The notes under the pieces: model-generated
What the model was told of the DNA's origin: nothing
The model's input: only the letters and a program-made list of their open reading frames with translations
Databases searched by the model: none
Translations under genes and position numbers: made by a program
DNA from: Balneolales bacterium
GTDB taxonomy: Bacteria; Bacteroidota; Rhodothermia; Balneolales; Balneolaceae
Assembly: GCA_030830725.1 (NCBI GenBank)
Contig: JAURMN010000143.1
Location: forward strand, 1 to 18,415
Direction: 5' to 3'
DNA length: 18,415 nt
Shown: one piece after another, positions 6,619-15,269 of the stretch
Layout: each line of letters opens with the position of its first letter
Numbering within the stretch: the stretch's first letter is position 1

Positions 6619-8940
6619 TCATTCCACCGCATCTACGTCCACAGTGATCCGAATCGAGCTTAAACCCTTGGGTTGAGTGAATTGAATTTCAAAAAAGAGT
6701 TGATCTAACAGAGTCGAGATCCCTTTTGCATTTACACGAGGGGCAATTTTTAACGATGACGTCCAATGTGTTTTTCGTTGAAATCGCTCGATTACGGCTG
6801 GACTAGGCCCCAGAACGGCTTCATCGGAGGTGATCTGACGAAGAATGTTCGTAACGTGTAGAGCCATTTGAATGGTTTTCTCTGCATCGGCTCCTTTAAA
6901 ATGAAACTGAATCATACGGGAATATGGAGGATAAGAACCAGCACGTCTTTGACGGAGTTCTGCTTGTTCGAACGCCTCAAAATCGTGATTTGCTGCGCAT
7001 TGAATGGATGAATGATCTGATTTCCAGGTCTGAATAAAGACTTTCCCTTGTTCTTTTGCACGCCCTGCCCTTCCCGAAACCTGGCTCAATAATTGAAACA
7101 ACCGTTCAGAGGAACGCCAGGATGGAAAAGCCAATTCCTGTTCCGCCTCCAACACCCCAACTACACTCACTTTGGGAAAATCCAGACCTTTGGCTAACAT
7201 CTGCGTTCCCACCAAAATATCCGCTTCATGACGAAGAACCTGCTCATAAATCTGTTGATGATCATGACGCCCAGAGGTCGTATCTCGATCCATTCGGACA
7301 ACCCTGGCTTGAGGAAAGAGTGAGGAAATCTCCTCTTCAACCTGCTGCGTACCCATTCCTTTGGCTACAAGAGTTTTCGAGCCACAAAGTTCGCAACGTT
7401 GATCCGCTTTACGGGAATATCCGCTGTAATGGCATAATAGAATATTTCGAGACTTATGATAGGTTAGACTGACCGAACAATCTGGACTCTGTGGAATATG
7501 CCCACAGGATTCACATTGCAGATAGGACGCAAATCCGCGACGATTATAGAGAAGGATAACCTGTTCATTTTTGTCCAGGGCCTGCTCGACAGCTTGGTAA
7601 AGAGGGATAGCCAACGGTCCTCGCATGGCCGATCGATATTGTTTTAGGTCCAGAACCGTAACTTGCGGCATCGAACTGTAGGGACGTTCTTTGAGCTGAA
7701 GTAACGTATGGCGCTTTTTTTGGACAGCCTCCCGAGTGGTAAGGGAAGGCGTTGCCGATCCCATCACAACTGTCGCATTGAGTTGTTGTGCGCGAACCAA
7801 AGCCACATCGCGGGCATGATAGCGAGGGGAAGGATCAAATTGTTTATAAGAAGAGTCATGCTCTTCATCGACAATAATCAGTCCCAGATTTTGAACAGGA
7901 GCAAAGACTGCTGACCGAGGTCCAATCGCAATTGTCCGGACACCTCTTTGAAGATCCATCCAGGCGTCAGCTCGCTCTCGATCGGTTTGTCGACTATGAA
8001 GCACAGCCACCTCCTCCCCAAAAATTCGGGTAAACCGTTCTACGGTCTGGGGGGTTAGTGCAATTTCAGGTACCAATACGATAGCCCCTTTTCCACACTC
8101 TATCGCTGTTTTCATGGCATGTAGGTAGACCTCTGTTTTTCCAGATCCCGTAACTCCATGCAGTAAAAAACTATGATATTCTGCTTCCCTAAGCGTCATT
8201 TCAATTTGTTGATAGGCTTTTTCCTGCGCCGGTTGAAGGGTGTTGAGAGGGGATAGGGTCCACTCATCTTGCGAATCATTTACTGTGCTGGAAATCGTGA
8301 TGTCATAATCAACGAAACTGTCGCCTGCTGTTCGCATATTCGCTTTTATGGGTTCGGAATCCTTCTTTTTGCGAGCCTTCCCAAGCTTCAAACGAGGCTC
8401 TTCCCAGATTTCCAGTATTTCCTTCTTTAGCAGCTCCTCTAAAATTTTCTCTCCCTTTAGTCCTCGCCAGGTCTTTTTTGCGTCGCTGAGTTTCATAGCT
8501 CGCCGAGTAGATTTCCTTTGAACCTCAAGAAGAATCTCATGCGCCGTTTCTTTGTCTTTAGTGAGATAGGCAAGCTCTTCTGGTCGTTTGCCCTCTTTAA
8601 GCCGAATCCGTTTTTCTGAGATAAAGTTTAACCCGGAGGGTAACGCCGCTTGAATTACCTCCCCTATTGAGCAGTAATAAAACTGGTGGATCCAATCCAA
8701 AAGCTTCAACAGTTCTTCGCTCAAGATCGGCTCCTGATCAAGTACCTGCATCATAGATTTCACATCGAAGTCTGGTTTCTGGGAATGTACCCGAATCACG
8801 ACTCCGATCGCTTTTTCGTTTCGGAGAGGTACCCAGACCCTCATACCGGGTTCCACTTGGAGACCTGTTGGCACCTCATACGTAAAGAGTTGACGAACCG
8901 CCGTCGGAAAGGCAATATCAGCGAATTGAGGTCTAGACAT
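6619..8940 (-). CDS. priA: Primosomal protein N' (PriA), replication-restart helicase
   Basis: The protein has 773 residues; E. coli PriA has 732. The N-terminal 3'-DNA-binding domain (about 1-105) includes VPLRNEKAIGVV and a winged-helix region. A charged, low-complexity insert (about 185-230) precedes the helicase core. Walker A is GVTGSGKT (262-269), motif II is DEEH (358-361), the aromatic-rich loop follows as KQFDPSPRYHARD, and GSATPS (394-399) is motif III. The zinc-binding insert spans 476-519. Motifs V/VI include LVGTQMLAKGLDFP and QLLSQVSGRAGRA. It should load the replisome at stalled forks. Zinc ligands are C476, C479, C488, C503, C516 and C519, but the expected third and sixth cysteines are S485 and S506, so one of the two zinc sites appears half lost. 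The gene lies between DUF2256 (three bases upstream) and scpB. No Shine-Dalgarno. Confidence 0.96.
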   Translation of the reverse strand: MSRPQFADIAFPTAVRQLFTYEVPTGLQVEPGMRVWVPLRNEKAIGVVIRVHSQKPDFDVKSMMQVLDQEPILSEELLKLLDWIHQFYYCSIGEVIQAALPSGLNFISEKRIRLKEGKRPEELAYLTKDKETAHEILLEVQRKSTRRAMKLSDAKKTWRGLKGEKILEELLKKEILEIWEEPRLKLGKARKKKDSEPIKANMRTAGDSFVDYDITISSTVNDSQDEWTLSPLNTLQPAQEKAYQQIEMTLREAEYHSFLLHGVTGSGKTEVYLHAMKTAIECGKGAIVLVPEIALTPQTVERFTRIFGEEVAVLHSRQTDRERADAWMDLQRGVRTIAIGPRSAVFAPVQNLGLIIVDEEHDSSYKQFDPSPRYHARDVALVRAQQLNATVVMGSATPSLTTREAVQKKRHTLLQLKERPYSSMPQVTVLDLKQYRSAMRGPLAIPLYQAVEQALDKNEQVILLYNRRGFASYLQCESCGHIPQSPDCSVSLTYHKSRNILLCHYSGYSRKADQRCELCGSKTLVAKGMGTQQVEEEISSLFPQARVVRMDRDTTSGRHDHQQIYEQVLRHEADILVGTQMLAKGLDFPKVSVVGVLEAEQELAFPSWRSSERLFQLLSQVSGRAGRAKEQGKVFIQTWKSDHSSIQCAANHDFEAFEQAELRQRRAGSYPPYSRMIQFHFKGADAEKTIQMALHVTNILRQITSDEAVLGPSPAVIERFQRKTHWTSSLKIAPRVNAKGISTLLDQLFFEIQFTQPKGLSSIRITVDVDAVE

Positions 8941-8943
8941 CGG

Positions 8944-9102
8944 CTACTTGTTTTCGGAGGTTCGGGTTCGTCGGCATCGCTCGCTACAATATTTCACATC
9001 ATCCCAGACCTTTTCCCACTTTTTGCGCCAGGCAAAAGGTCGGTTACAGACAGGGCAGATTTTTTCGGGTAATTGAGCTTTTTTACTGGTTTTGTCGGCC
9101 AT
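8944..9102 (-). CDS. DUF2256 small zinc-ribbon-like protein
   Basis: A 52-codon gene, easy to miss because of its length. After a short basic leader (ADKTSKKAQLPEK) it has CPVCNRPFAWRKKWEKVW (C16, C19) and then VKYCSERCRR (C39, C43). The four cysteines are arranged to bind one zinc, and the W25/W29/W33 and R/K-rich middle matches DUF2256 proteins, which have almost exactly this length and pattern. The family's biochemical role is not established. In other genomes such genes are often seen near cryptochrome/photolyase-related genes (my recollection, not checked); here the photolyase is 5 kb away. The ATG (9100-9102) directly follows the TAA of the DUF885 peptidase gene, giving TAAATG, and its TAG ends three bases before the priA start. 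It therefore looks translationally coupled within a peptidase-DUF2256-priA transcript. Confidence 0.88.
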   Translation of the reverse strand: MADKTSKKAQLPEKICPVCNRPFAWRKKWEKVWDDVKYCSERCRRTRTSENK

Positions 9103-10941
9103 TTACTCCCTTTCGGCGCGTTCGGTAATCCACTCTTCCACCAGTTTTTGAAGCATATTCAACGGAATATTCCCACTTCCGAGCACCACTTCATGAAATT
9201 CGCGAACATCAAAATCGGCTCCCAATTCGGTTTCCGCTTTTTGACGAAGATTTCGTATCTCGATCTCTCCAAGCTTATATCCCAACGCCTGACCGGGCCA
9301 AAAGATATAACGATCGACCTCATTTTCGATATTACGCAAAGACAAAGCCGAGTTGGACGCCATAAAATCAATGGCTTCTTTCCGAGTCCACCCCTTCGTA
9401 TGCAATCCAGTATCGACGACCAATCGTAGTGCCCGCCACATATCATACGATAGTCGACCAAAACGGGAAGACGGGCTTCGATAAAACCCGACCTCTTCGC
9501 CTAATCGTTCTGAGTAAAGCGCCCATCCTTCCGTATAAGCGGTGAATGAGGCTCGGGTTCTAACTGCGGGCCAGTCGGAGGATTCATGTAATTCTTTATG
9601 TAAGGCGATCTGTAAATGGTGACCCGGAACCGCCTCATGAAGCGAAAGAGATTCAACTTCATATAATGGCCTGCTCGGAAGATCATACGTATTCAGTGCA
9701 TAAAACCCGGCCTCCGTATCGAGATTCCCACCGCTGTAATAGGCTGTAGTGGTTTGTGGGGCTAAGTAATCTGGAATCGGTTTAATCCCATAGGGTTGAC
9801 GGGGGAGCGTCTTGAATAACTTGGGAAGCTCTCCGTCCATCCGTTTTAACACCAACGCGGTTTTCTCCATTAATTCCTCAGGCGTCTCCGCGTAATACTG
9901 AGGATCTGTTCGCAAATGATTCACATACGCATCAAAATCCTCTCCATACCCTTCTTCGCGAACGATTTCCATCATGGCCGATCGTATCTCTGTCACTTCT
10001 CTGAGTCCAATTTGGTGAATCTCATCTGCGGTCAACTCGAGAGTGGTATAATATCCGATCAACCACTGGTAATAGGCTTCGCCTCCCTCTAAGGATCCGA
10101 TTCCAGGTTCAGGTGAAGAGGATGGGATATACGTTTCCTCCAGGTAGCGAACCAATTCTGAAAACCCTGTGAGCACTGAATCGCGGACCAATGCGAAAAC
10201 TTGATTGCGGAAATCGAGAAGCGCCTCCTCGGATACCCTTCGTTTTAATTCCTCAGGAGCTTTATCTGGAAATCCTGAGACTTGTTCAAAAAATCGGCTC
10301 TCTTCTGGCGTATCAACCACATGTGATGAAATCGTCGGAAGGTATTTATCAAAGACAATGCGCGGACGTACCCATCCCTCTTGCCTTCCTTTTTCGAGCC
10401 GATCGATATACTGACGACTATATTGAGGCCAGTCGCGAAGTTTATCGAGATACTCCTCCATGTCTTTTAGTGAACGAAAACGAGTGCGTGTCGGGAGCTC
10501 CGCAAATGTGGCATGATAATCCCACCATCCGTTCAACGGCAGATAGTGACCTCGATGCGGGATTTCACCAGCTCGTTTGTCGAGTTGGCGACGAAAAATA
10601 TCGGCTGTGATCTGATCTTGAAGAGATACGGATGTGATTTCCAATTCATCAAGTCGGTTCAAATATTCCTGATCTAAGGCTGCGGCAGCCAGAACACGGT
10701 CGTTGGATGCATCACCCAATGAAGTTGCCGTTGGTTTGGCGCTCCATAGTGAATCAAACTCTTGAACGGCCCCTTCATACTCTTCGATCAGTGCGTCGAG
10801 CGCAGAGGTTTTTTTGGCTTCGAATGGTTCAGAGCTCGGGGCCGGAGAGTGGCCCTGATTTTGGCTTTGCGCATAGAGTTGCGTTGCTGACATTAGCTGA
10901 GTCATTGCCAACAATCCATACCATAACCAATTTTTTTTCAT
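9103..10941 (-). CDS. DUF885 family secreted zinc metallopeptidase
   Basis: The protein has 612 residues. A signal peptide (KKNWLWYGLLAMTQLMSATQLYA, cleavage probably near residue 24) sends it to the periplasm or envelope. A low-complexity stretch (25-45) leads into a largely helical DUF885 domain. The metal site is HEAVPGHH (435-442), with a downstream YTEGWALYSERLG (469-481) that carries the glutamate ligand, as in this M2/M3-like gluzincin group. Other family landmarks are YLPLNGWWDYH (133-143), PRIVFDKYLP (193-202) and the C-terminal FWPGQALGYKLGE. Length and motif order are those of complete DUF885 proteins. Bacteroidota usually carry several such paralogues, presumed to digest oligopeptides, but substrates are not known. 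Its stop codon abuts the DUF2256 start. A 215-base gap precedes it, so it likely has its own promoter. Confidence 0.9.
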   Translation of the reverse strand: MKKNWLWYGLLAMTQLMSATQLYAQSQNQGHSPAPSSEPFEAKKTSALDALIEEYEGAVQEFDSLWSAKPTATSLGDASNDRVLAAAALDQEYLNRLDELEITSVSLQDQITADIFRRQLDKRAGEIPHRGHYLPLNGWWDYHATFAELPTRTRFRSLKDMEEYLDKLRDWPQYSRQYIDRLEKGRQEGWVRPRIVFDKYLPTISSHVVDTPEESRFFEQVSGFPDKAPEELKRRVSEEALLDFRNQVFALVRDSVLTGFSELVRYLEETYIPSSSPEPGIGSLEGGEAYYQWLIGYYTTLELTADEIHQIGLREVTEIRSAMMEIVREEGYGEDFDAYVNHLRTDPQYYAETPEELMEKTALVLKRMDGELPKLFKTLPRQPYGIKPIPDYLAPQTTTAYYSGGNLDTEAGFYALNTYDLPSRPLYEVESLSLHEAVPGHHLQIALHKELHESSDWPAVRTRASFTAYTEGWALYSERLGEEVGFYRSPSSRFGRLSYDMWRALRLVVDTGLHTKGWTRKEAIDFMASNSALSLRNIENEVDRYIFWPGQALGYKLGEIEIRNLRQKAETELGADFDVREFHEVVLGSGNIPLNMLQKLVEEWITERAERE

Positions 10942-11156
10942 GCGTTTGAAAGTTCGTTGTAAGAATCCTTTTTCTCACCGCTTATAGTAAGAAAATCATA
11001 ACCTTTTGTCTTGGGTATGCGAACAATTCTTTCCGTTGATACTTAATGCCAGATCGTCCCATTTAAGTTTGATCTATCCAAGATCTCTTCACGTCTTGAA
11101 CATGCAACAACTTCACAGCGCGAACATGTAGAACTTTCTCCAGACGGAGAAGGAAT

Positions 11157-12482
11157 TCACTGGCCAGAAGTGGATGAGGACCTCTCTTTAATTGCCTTAA
11201 TCCGCTCTAAAACGGGTGGATGAGAATAATTCATAAAGGCGTAAAAAGGGTGTGGTGTCAGATTAGAGAGATTGTGCAGGGATAATTTCTTGAGCGCATT
11301 TGTCATCGCATCAGCAGCTCTGCCTATGTGAGAAATTCCTGCATAATTACCCGCAACACCACCCAACGAGGAATCCTCATCATCCCCACTCATCGCCGTC
11401 TCCACAGCAAACGCATCCGCTTCAAATTCATGCTTTCTAGACTGCATGTTGAGCAACACACCCAAGACCATCTCTACGGGCTGATACAACATTCCAAAAA
11501 AGATCAAACCGGTATAAACGGATGGAGTCTCCACAAAAAAGGCATCAAAAAGCGCCTCAACAGTCAAAAATTGGGATAACAACCAGAGAACAACCCCGGA
11601 GTGAATGACACTCAAGATCATTCCTTTCACGATATGGCGCTTTTTGTAATGCCCGACCTCATGAGCCACAACGGCCATAATTTCATCCTGAGTGTGATTC
11701 TCTAGCAAAGTATCGAAAAGCGCGATTCGTTTATTCTTCCCGAACCCGGTGAAGAATGCATTGGATTTAGTTGAACGCTTAGAGCCGTCCATCATAAAAA
11801 TATCCTTGAGCCCGAAATTTACTCGCTCCGCATAACGAAGCAGCCTCTCTTTGAGCGTTTCATCTTCCAAGGGCTCGAATTTGTTAAACAGAGGCATGAT
11901 CCAGGTAGGCGCGATATACTGTAACCCAAGAGTAAACAGTGTCAAGATCCCCCAAATCCAAAGCCAGGCCTGGGCTCCGAATGATTCAAAAAACCACAAT
12001 ACAGTGGCCAAAAGAGGACCACCGATTGCGACTCCAAGAGCAAAAGACTTCGCCATATCTGAGATAAAAAGTCCAGAGGTCGTCTTGTTAAACCCGTATT
12101 TCTCTTCAATCACAAAAGTAGAATAGATCCGAAATGGCAGAGAAATTAGGGTCTGTGCCACCATAATGAGTGCGATGTAAAAGACACCCGTCAACACCGG
12201 TCCATACCCGAATCCTCGCACAATCTCGTCAACCCATTGAAAGCCACCAGCAAACCAAAAAACTAATAAAAGAATAATGCTAAAGGTCCCGCTCAAGAGC
12301 CCAAATCGTGTTCTCTCTTTGGTATAGGCCTGCGATCTGGCATAGGATTCCGCATCATAAACTCCTTCAAATTCTGAAGGTATCTGCGACTTCATCGCGC
12401 GAATATTTAATAGATCCGCAACAATTCCGATCAGGTAATCCGTCAGTATAGCGATAAGAATAATCCACCCGTAACTGTTCAT
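11157..12482 (-). CDS. M48 family (Ste24/CAAX-protease type) membrane metallopeptidase
   Basis: I choose ATG 12480-12482 (441 aa), two bases after the stop of the upstream gene, over a TTG at 12504-12506 that would add eight residues; family members begin with a hydrophobic segment such as YGWIILIAILTDYL. The N-terminal part has several membrane segments (about 5-24, 62-80, 97-117, 145-165, 173-195). The zinc site is HEVGH at 274-278 in AHEVGHYKKRH, with the third ligand in SRKHEFEADAFA (E352; D356 also conserved). Further helices follow (about 290-310 and 325-347). Length and topology fit Ste24-type proteases. Bacterial ones process or degrade membrane proteins; there is no CAAX prenylation in bacteria, so the name is only a family label. 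The C terminus ends with NYSHPPVLERIKAI, typical of the group. Co-transcribed with the upstream four-helix membrane protein. Confidence 0.93.
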   Translation of the reverse strand: MNSYGWIILIAILTDYLIGIVADLLNIRAMKSQIPSEFEGVYDAESYARSQAYTKERTRFGLLSGTFSIILLLVFWFAGGFQWVDEIVRGFGYGPVLTGVFYIALIMVAQTLISLPFRIYSTFVIEEKYGFNKTTSGLFISDMAKSFALGVAIGGPLLATVLWFFESFGAQAWLWIWGILTLFTLGLQYIAPTWIMPLFNKFEPLEDETLKERLLRYAERVNFGLKDIFMMDGSKRSTKSNAFFTGFGKNKRIALFDTLLENHTQDEIMAVVAHEVGHYKKRHIVKGMILSVIHSGVVLWLLSQFLTVEALFDAFFVETPSVYTGLIFFGMLYQPVEMVLGVLLNMQSRKHEFEADAFAVETAMSGDDEDSSLGGVAGNYAGISHIGRAADAMTNALKKLSLHNLSNLTPHPFYAFMNYSHPPVLERIKAIKERSSSTSGQ

Positions 12483-12484
12483 GC

Positions 12485-12913
12485 TCAAGCCAGCCAAACG
12501 CTCCAAGGAATTCTACTCAAAATGAGAAATAGGCCAATTCCGAAGAAGATGAGTACAGATTTATTCTTTGCAGATGCTAATTCTTGACGCTTGGCGCGTG
12601 AGTATCCTATTGTAATCAGAATAATCCCGAGAATGTTCGCAAAAGGATGCTCAACCAAATATAGACGAGCCAAAGAATTCCCCATCGCTTCGCCAGAAAA
12701 ATTCGAAAATCCTAAAGGGGATAGGAAGTAGAGTAAAAGTCCGACAACTAACATGAGGTGACTCAAAATAAATCCGATTTTTGCAGCGTTTGCTTGAGCT
12801 TTCGAATAGGTTTCCGCTTTTAGCCCTGTTGCGGCCAATACAACGGCTATCGCCAAGGCAATCAAAACTAAATAGGCAAGCGTCGAGTGTAAATGTTGAA
12901 ATCCGATGTACAT
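12485..12913 (-). CDS. Small four-helix membrane protein, cytochrome-b-like
   Basis: I start at ATG 12911-12913 (142 aa); a TTG three codons upstream is less likely. There are four hydrophobic helices at about 12-29, 44-64, 88-106 and 118-136. Histidines are placed at or near helix ends or inside helices: H7/H9 (GFQHLHSTLAY), H52 (LSHLMLVVGLLLYF) and H89 (LVEHPFANILGII). This arrangement and the TIGYSRAKR loop match small Bacteroidota membrane proteins annotated as cytochrome B, a few of which carry a wrong ribosomal-protein label in databases. The histidines could bind heme, but this is an inference from position only. It lies 11 bases after the aminotransferase stop and two bases before the peptidase start, so the three genes are probably one transcript. 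No Shine-Dalgarno is visible. Confidence 0.72.
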   Translation of the reverse strand: MYIGFQHLHSTLAYLVLIALAIAVVLAATGLKAETYSKAQANAAKIGFILSHLMLVVGLLLYFLSPLGFSNFSGEAMGNSLARLYLVEHPFANILGIILITIGYSRAKRQELASAKNKSVLIFFGIGLFLILSRIPWSVWLA

Positions 12914-12924
12914 AGGTGTCAATT

Positions 12925-13782
12925 TTATTGGTGGCTTTTAATGTACTCTTGTTCAAGTACAGCAAACTCTTCAAATATACTTCTAGAAACCGAATAATCG
13001 GGGTCTCCGTTTCCGATTTGGATAGAGTCGATCTGACGAACTGGAATCACTCGCTTCGTAGAAGAAGAGATAAACGCTTCAGATACGAACTCAAGTTCAT
13101 CCAATGAAATATCCCGTTCCTCCACCTCAATACCCAATCGATCTGCAATAGTGAGAACGTTACTGCGTGTGACGCCGTGTAACACTCCATCTTTAGGGGT
13201 CACTATCTTTCCATCAGCGGATACTATAAAGAAATTGGATCTGGGGTTTTCACGAATAAACCCATTGTCCACATATAAAATTTCATTCGCGCCTTGTTCT
13301 TTCAACCATGGTTGAAGCCATACGGCCATCAGGTAGTCTATTGATTTTACGTGTGACAACTGACGCTGATATGAATAGGTAACCAGAGTCCAACCTGGTG
13401 TAATCAACTCTTTTGGAAGTTCCGGTAGTGGTTGTTGTAAAATGATAAGCCGTGGCACTCCCAGTAGATAGCCATTCGGTGAATCTCCACCGGTCAAAAA
13501 CAAGCGAATACCCGCTGCAGAGGCCTGATTCCGCTTGATTAATTCATAAATCAACGCACGAATTTCTTCGCGACTCTCAACGGGAGTCATATGTAGTTCA
13601 TTCGCGGAATAGAAAAAGCGATCCAAATGCTTATCCAAAAAAAGAGGAACCCCCTCCAGCACACGCAGAAAATCAAAGAGTCCATACCCGCGCTGAAGCG
13701 CTAAATCTGTAATAGGAATTGAGGCCTTGTTTAGAGGCACAATCTTTGGATGCACATAACAGAAGAGTGTGGATTCAGACAT
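12925..13782 (-). CDS. Class-IV PLP-dependent aminotransferase (BCAT / D-amino-acid transaminase / ADC lyase type)
   Basis: This 285-residue cytoplasmic enzyme belongs to fold-type IV. Family features in order are: ITDLALQRGYGLFDFLRV (24-41), with the R-G-x-G-x-F/D motif; HLDRFFYSANEL (52-63); GIRLFLTGGDSPNGY; the PLP-binding lysine K146 in LSHVKSIDYL, matching the usual K-S/T-x-x-Y/N; E178 in FIRENPRSNFF, which contacts the PLP ring nitrogen; GVTRSNVL for phosphate; and ISSSTKRVIPV. All catalytic positions are present. Substrate choice among branched-chain amino acids, D-amino acids or aminodeoxychorismate cannot be decided from sequence. Its length is nearer to D-amino-acid transaminase or ADC lyase (about 270-290) than to BCAT (about 300-360), and no pabA/pabB gene is nearby. 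First gene of the aminotransferase, membrane protein, peptidase block. Confidence 0.88.
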   Translation of the reverse strand: MSESTLFCYVHPKIVPLNKASIPITDLALQRGYGLFDFLRVLEGVPLFLDKHLDRFFYSANELHMTPVESREEIRALIYELIKRNQASAAGIRLFLTGGDSPNGYLLGVPRLIILQQPLPELPKELITPGWTLVTYSYQRQLSHVKSIDYLMAVWLQPWLKEQGANEILYVDNGFIRENPRSNFFIVSADGKIVTPKDGVLHGVTRSNVLTIADRLGIEVEERDISLDELEFVSEAFISSSTKRVIPVRQIDSIQIGNGDPDYSVSRSIFEEFAVLEQEYIKSHQ

Positions 13783-13922
13783 GGAGATTTCCCGATAAAT
13801 TGCCCGCTTTTAGGGCGGATGATGGTGCGATAATTGATTCGTCGCAAAGTAGGAAATCCACTGTTTTTATCCGAATACGGAATGTATTCCAGTGTTATAA
13901 ATCGTAGCCCCAAAAGCTGAGA

Positions 13923-15269
13923 TTATGAACCAAATCCCCAATGTTTTCTGTAGCGATGATTGCGGTCGTACATCCATGCTTGACGTTCGACATCAAATTT
14001 TCGGTTTCGAGGGTCATGACCTACTGTGGAGTTATAGGCCCAATTCCCCCAATTACTGGCCACGTCATAATCCAAAAGAAGCGATTCGAAATACTCCGCT
14101 CCCATTCGCCAATCGACACCTAAATCTTGAGATAGAAATGACGCAACGTTTTGTCGACCTCGATTGCTCATAAATCCGGTTTGATTCAATTCAGTCATAT
14201 TCGCATCAATAAAATCGTCTCCCGTTTGCGCCTTGGACCATTTATCAAATGGTTCCCAATCTGCTTTTTGGGTCACAGACTTTCCTTGAATTCCACCAGA
14301 GGAAAACAACCTAGCACCATACTTCAGGGCAGAAAATTGAAAATAGTCTCTCCATAGAAGTTCGAAAATGAGCCAATAGGTTGATTCATTGGTTATACGC
14401 TTCTCTTCATATCGTTTCACCTCCGCATAGATTCTTCTGGCGGAAAGAGTCCCATTTGCGAGCCATGGAGAAAATTTGGAAGAATAATCTGCACCTAAAA
14501 GGCCATTTCGTGTCTCTTTGTATCGGCGCAGATTATCACCCTCCCAAATGTACTCTCTCAACCGTTGAAGGCCGGCTTTTTCTCCGCCATGAAATGGATG
14601 TACAGCGCGTGGATCTGAAACCGGGTCGAGTGCAGGATTCAGTAGAGTATCCCCCCATTTGAGAACGCGGTGGGAGATCACTTGATCTCGGTCGGTCGCT
14701 TGAATAGGAGAAGTATTTTGCTCAATCGGAATCCATTCGATCTGTTCCGGTTTCGAGACAGGTGGTCGAACAGGTGATCTCTTCTCGACCTCTTTTCTGA
14801 ATTGGGTAAAAACATCCGGAAGTTCTCTGACATCAAAGGGTAAATCCTTCGGATGGATCATCGGATGGGTCCAAAACCAAAAGAGAGTTGTTCCTGACTC
14901 TTTGAGATTGGTTTCCAGTTGATGCTGAGTTTGACGCTCATCCCATCCGACCTCTCGCATCGCAAAAAGGGTATCGATATCAAATTGGCGGCATAATTCA
15001 GGTAGGAGCACTTCTGCCTCCCCCTTCAAAATCAGCAATTCCCCTCCTAGCGATGACAGTGAATCAGATAGATCTTCTAATGACTCTCGTAATAGTCGGG
15101 CCCGATGCCCACCTGTTTTTGGAAATCCATAGGAGGTAGTTCCAAAATCACGATCTTCCAAGATATAGACGGGTAATAGGGTTCCGCGTTCTATAGCATG
15201 CTGGAGACCGGGTTGATCATCCAGGCGAAGATCACGTCGAAACCAGTAAAGTATCCGTTCTTTTTTCAT
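13923..15269 (-). CDS. DASH-type cryptochrome / photolyase
   Basis: I start at ATG 15267-15269 (448 aa), from which the sequence at once becomes RILYWFRRDLRLDDQPGL, the normal beginning of the antenna domain; a TTG twelve codons upstream is less likely. Residues 1-130 are the alpha/beta antenna domain. The FAD domain follows with GGEKAGLQRLREYIW, YKETRNG (250-256), GADYSSKFSPWLANG (259-273), FELLWRDYFQF (302-312), GFMSNRGRQNVASFL (365-379), and DYDVASNWGNWAYNS (400-414) then GHDPR. These strings are characteristic of CRY-DASH proteins, which repair cyclobutane dimers mainly in single-stranded DNA and may sense blue light. The last residues, NHRYRKHWGFGS, differ from the more usual DPDGEY-type ending. 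It is divergent from the AlkA-like glycosylase, suggesting a DNA-repair pair. A 140-base gap follows before the aminotransferase. Confidence 0.93.
   Translation of the reverse strand: MKKERILYWFRRDLRLDDQPGLQHAIERGTLLPVYILEDRDFGTTSYGFPKTGGHRARLLRESLEDLSDSLSSLGGELLILKGEAEVLLPELCRQFDIDTLFAMREVGWDERQTQHQLETNLKESGTTLFWFWTHPMIHPKDLPFDVRELPDVFTQFRKEVEKRSPVRPPVSKPEQIEWIPIEQNTSPIQATDRDQVISHRVLKWGDTLLNPALDPVSDPRAVHPFHGGEKAGLQRLREYIWEGDNLRRYKETRNGLLGADYSSKFSPWLANGTLSARRIYAEVKRYEEKRITNESTYWLIFELLWRDYFQFSALKYGARLFSSGGIQGKSVTQKADWEPFDKWSKAQTGDDFIDANMTELNQTGFMSNRGRQNVASFLSQDLGVDWRMGAEYFESLLLDYDVASNWGNWAYNSTVGHDPRNRKFDVERQAWMYDRNHRYRKHWGFGS

Noticed and set aside
11136..11151. Hairpin TTCTCC-AGAC-GGAGAA just after the M48 peptidase stop, as a terminator
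   Set aside because: The six-base stem is real but no U-tract follows on the minus strand, so it is not a convincing intrinsic terminator.
10942..11156. A small gene or RNA in the 215-base gap before the DUF885 peptidase
   Set aside because: No reading frame with recognisable features and no strong structured RNA; it probably holds only a promoter, which I could not define.
12483..12506. TTG start for the M48 peptidase, and similar TTG/GTG extensions at 12922, 15305 and 1580
   Set aside because: In each case an in-frame ATG lies 2-12 codons downstream and fits the family N terminus or signal peptide better.
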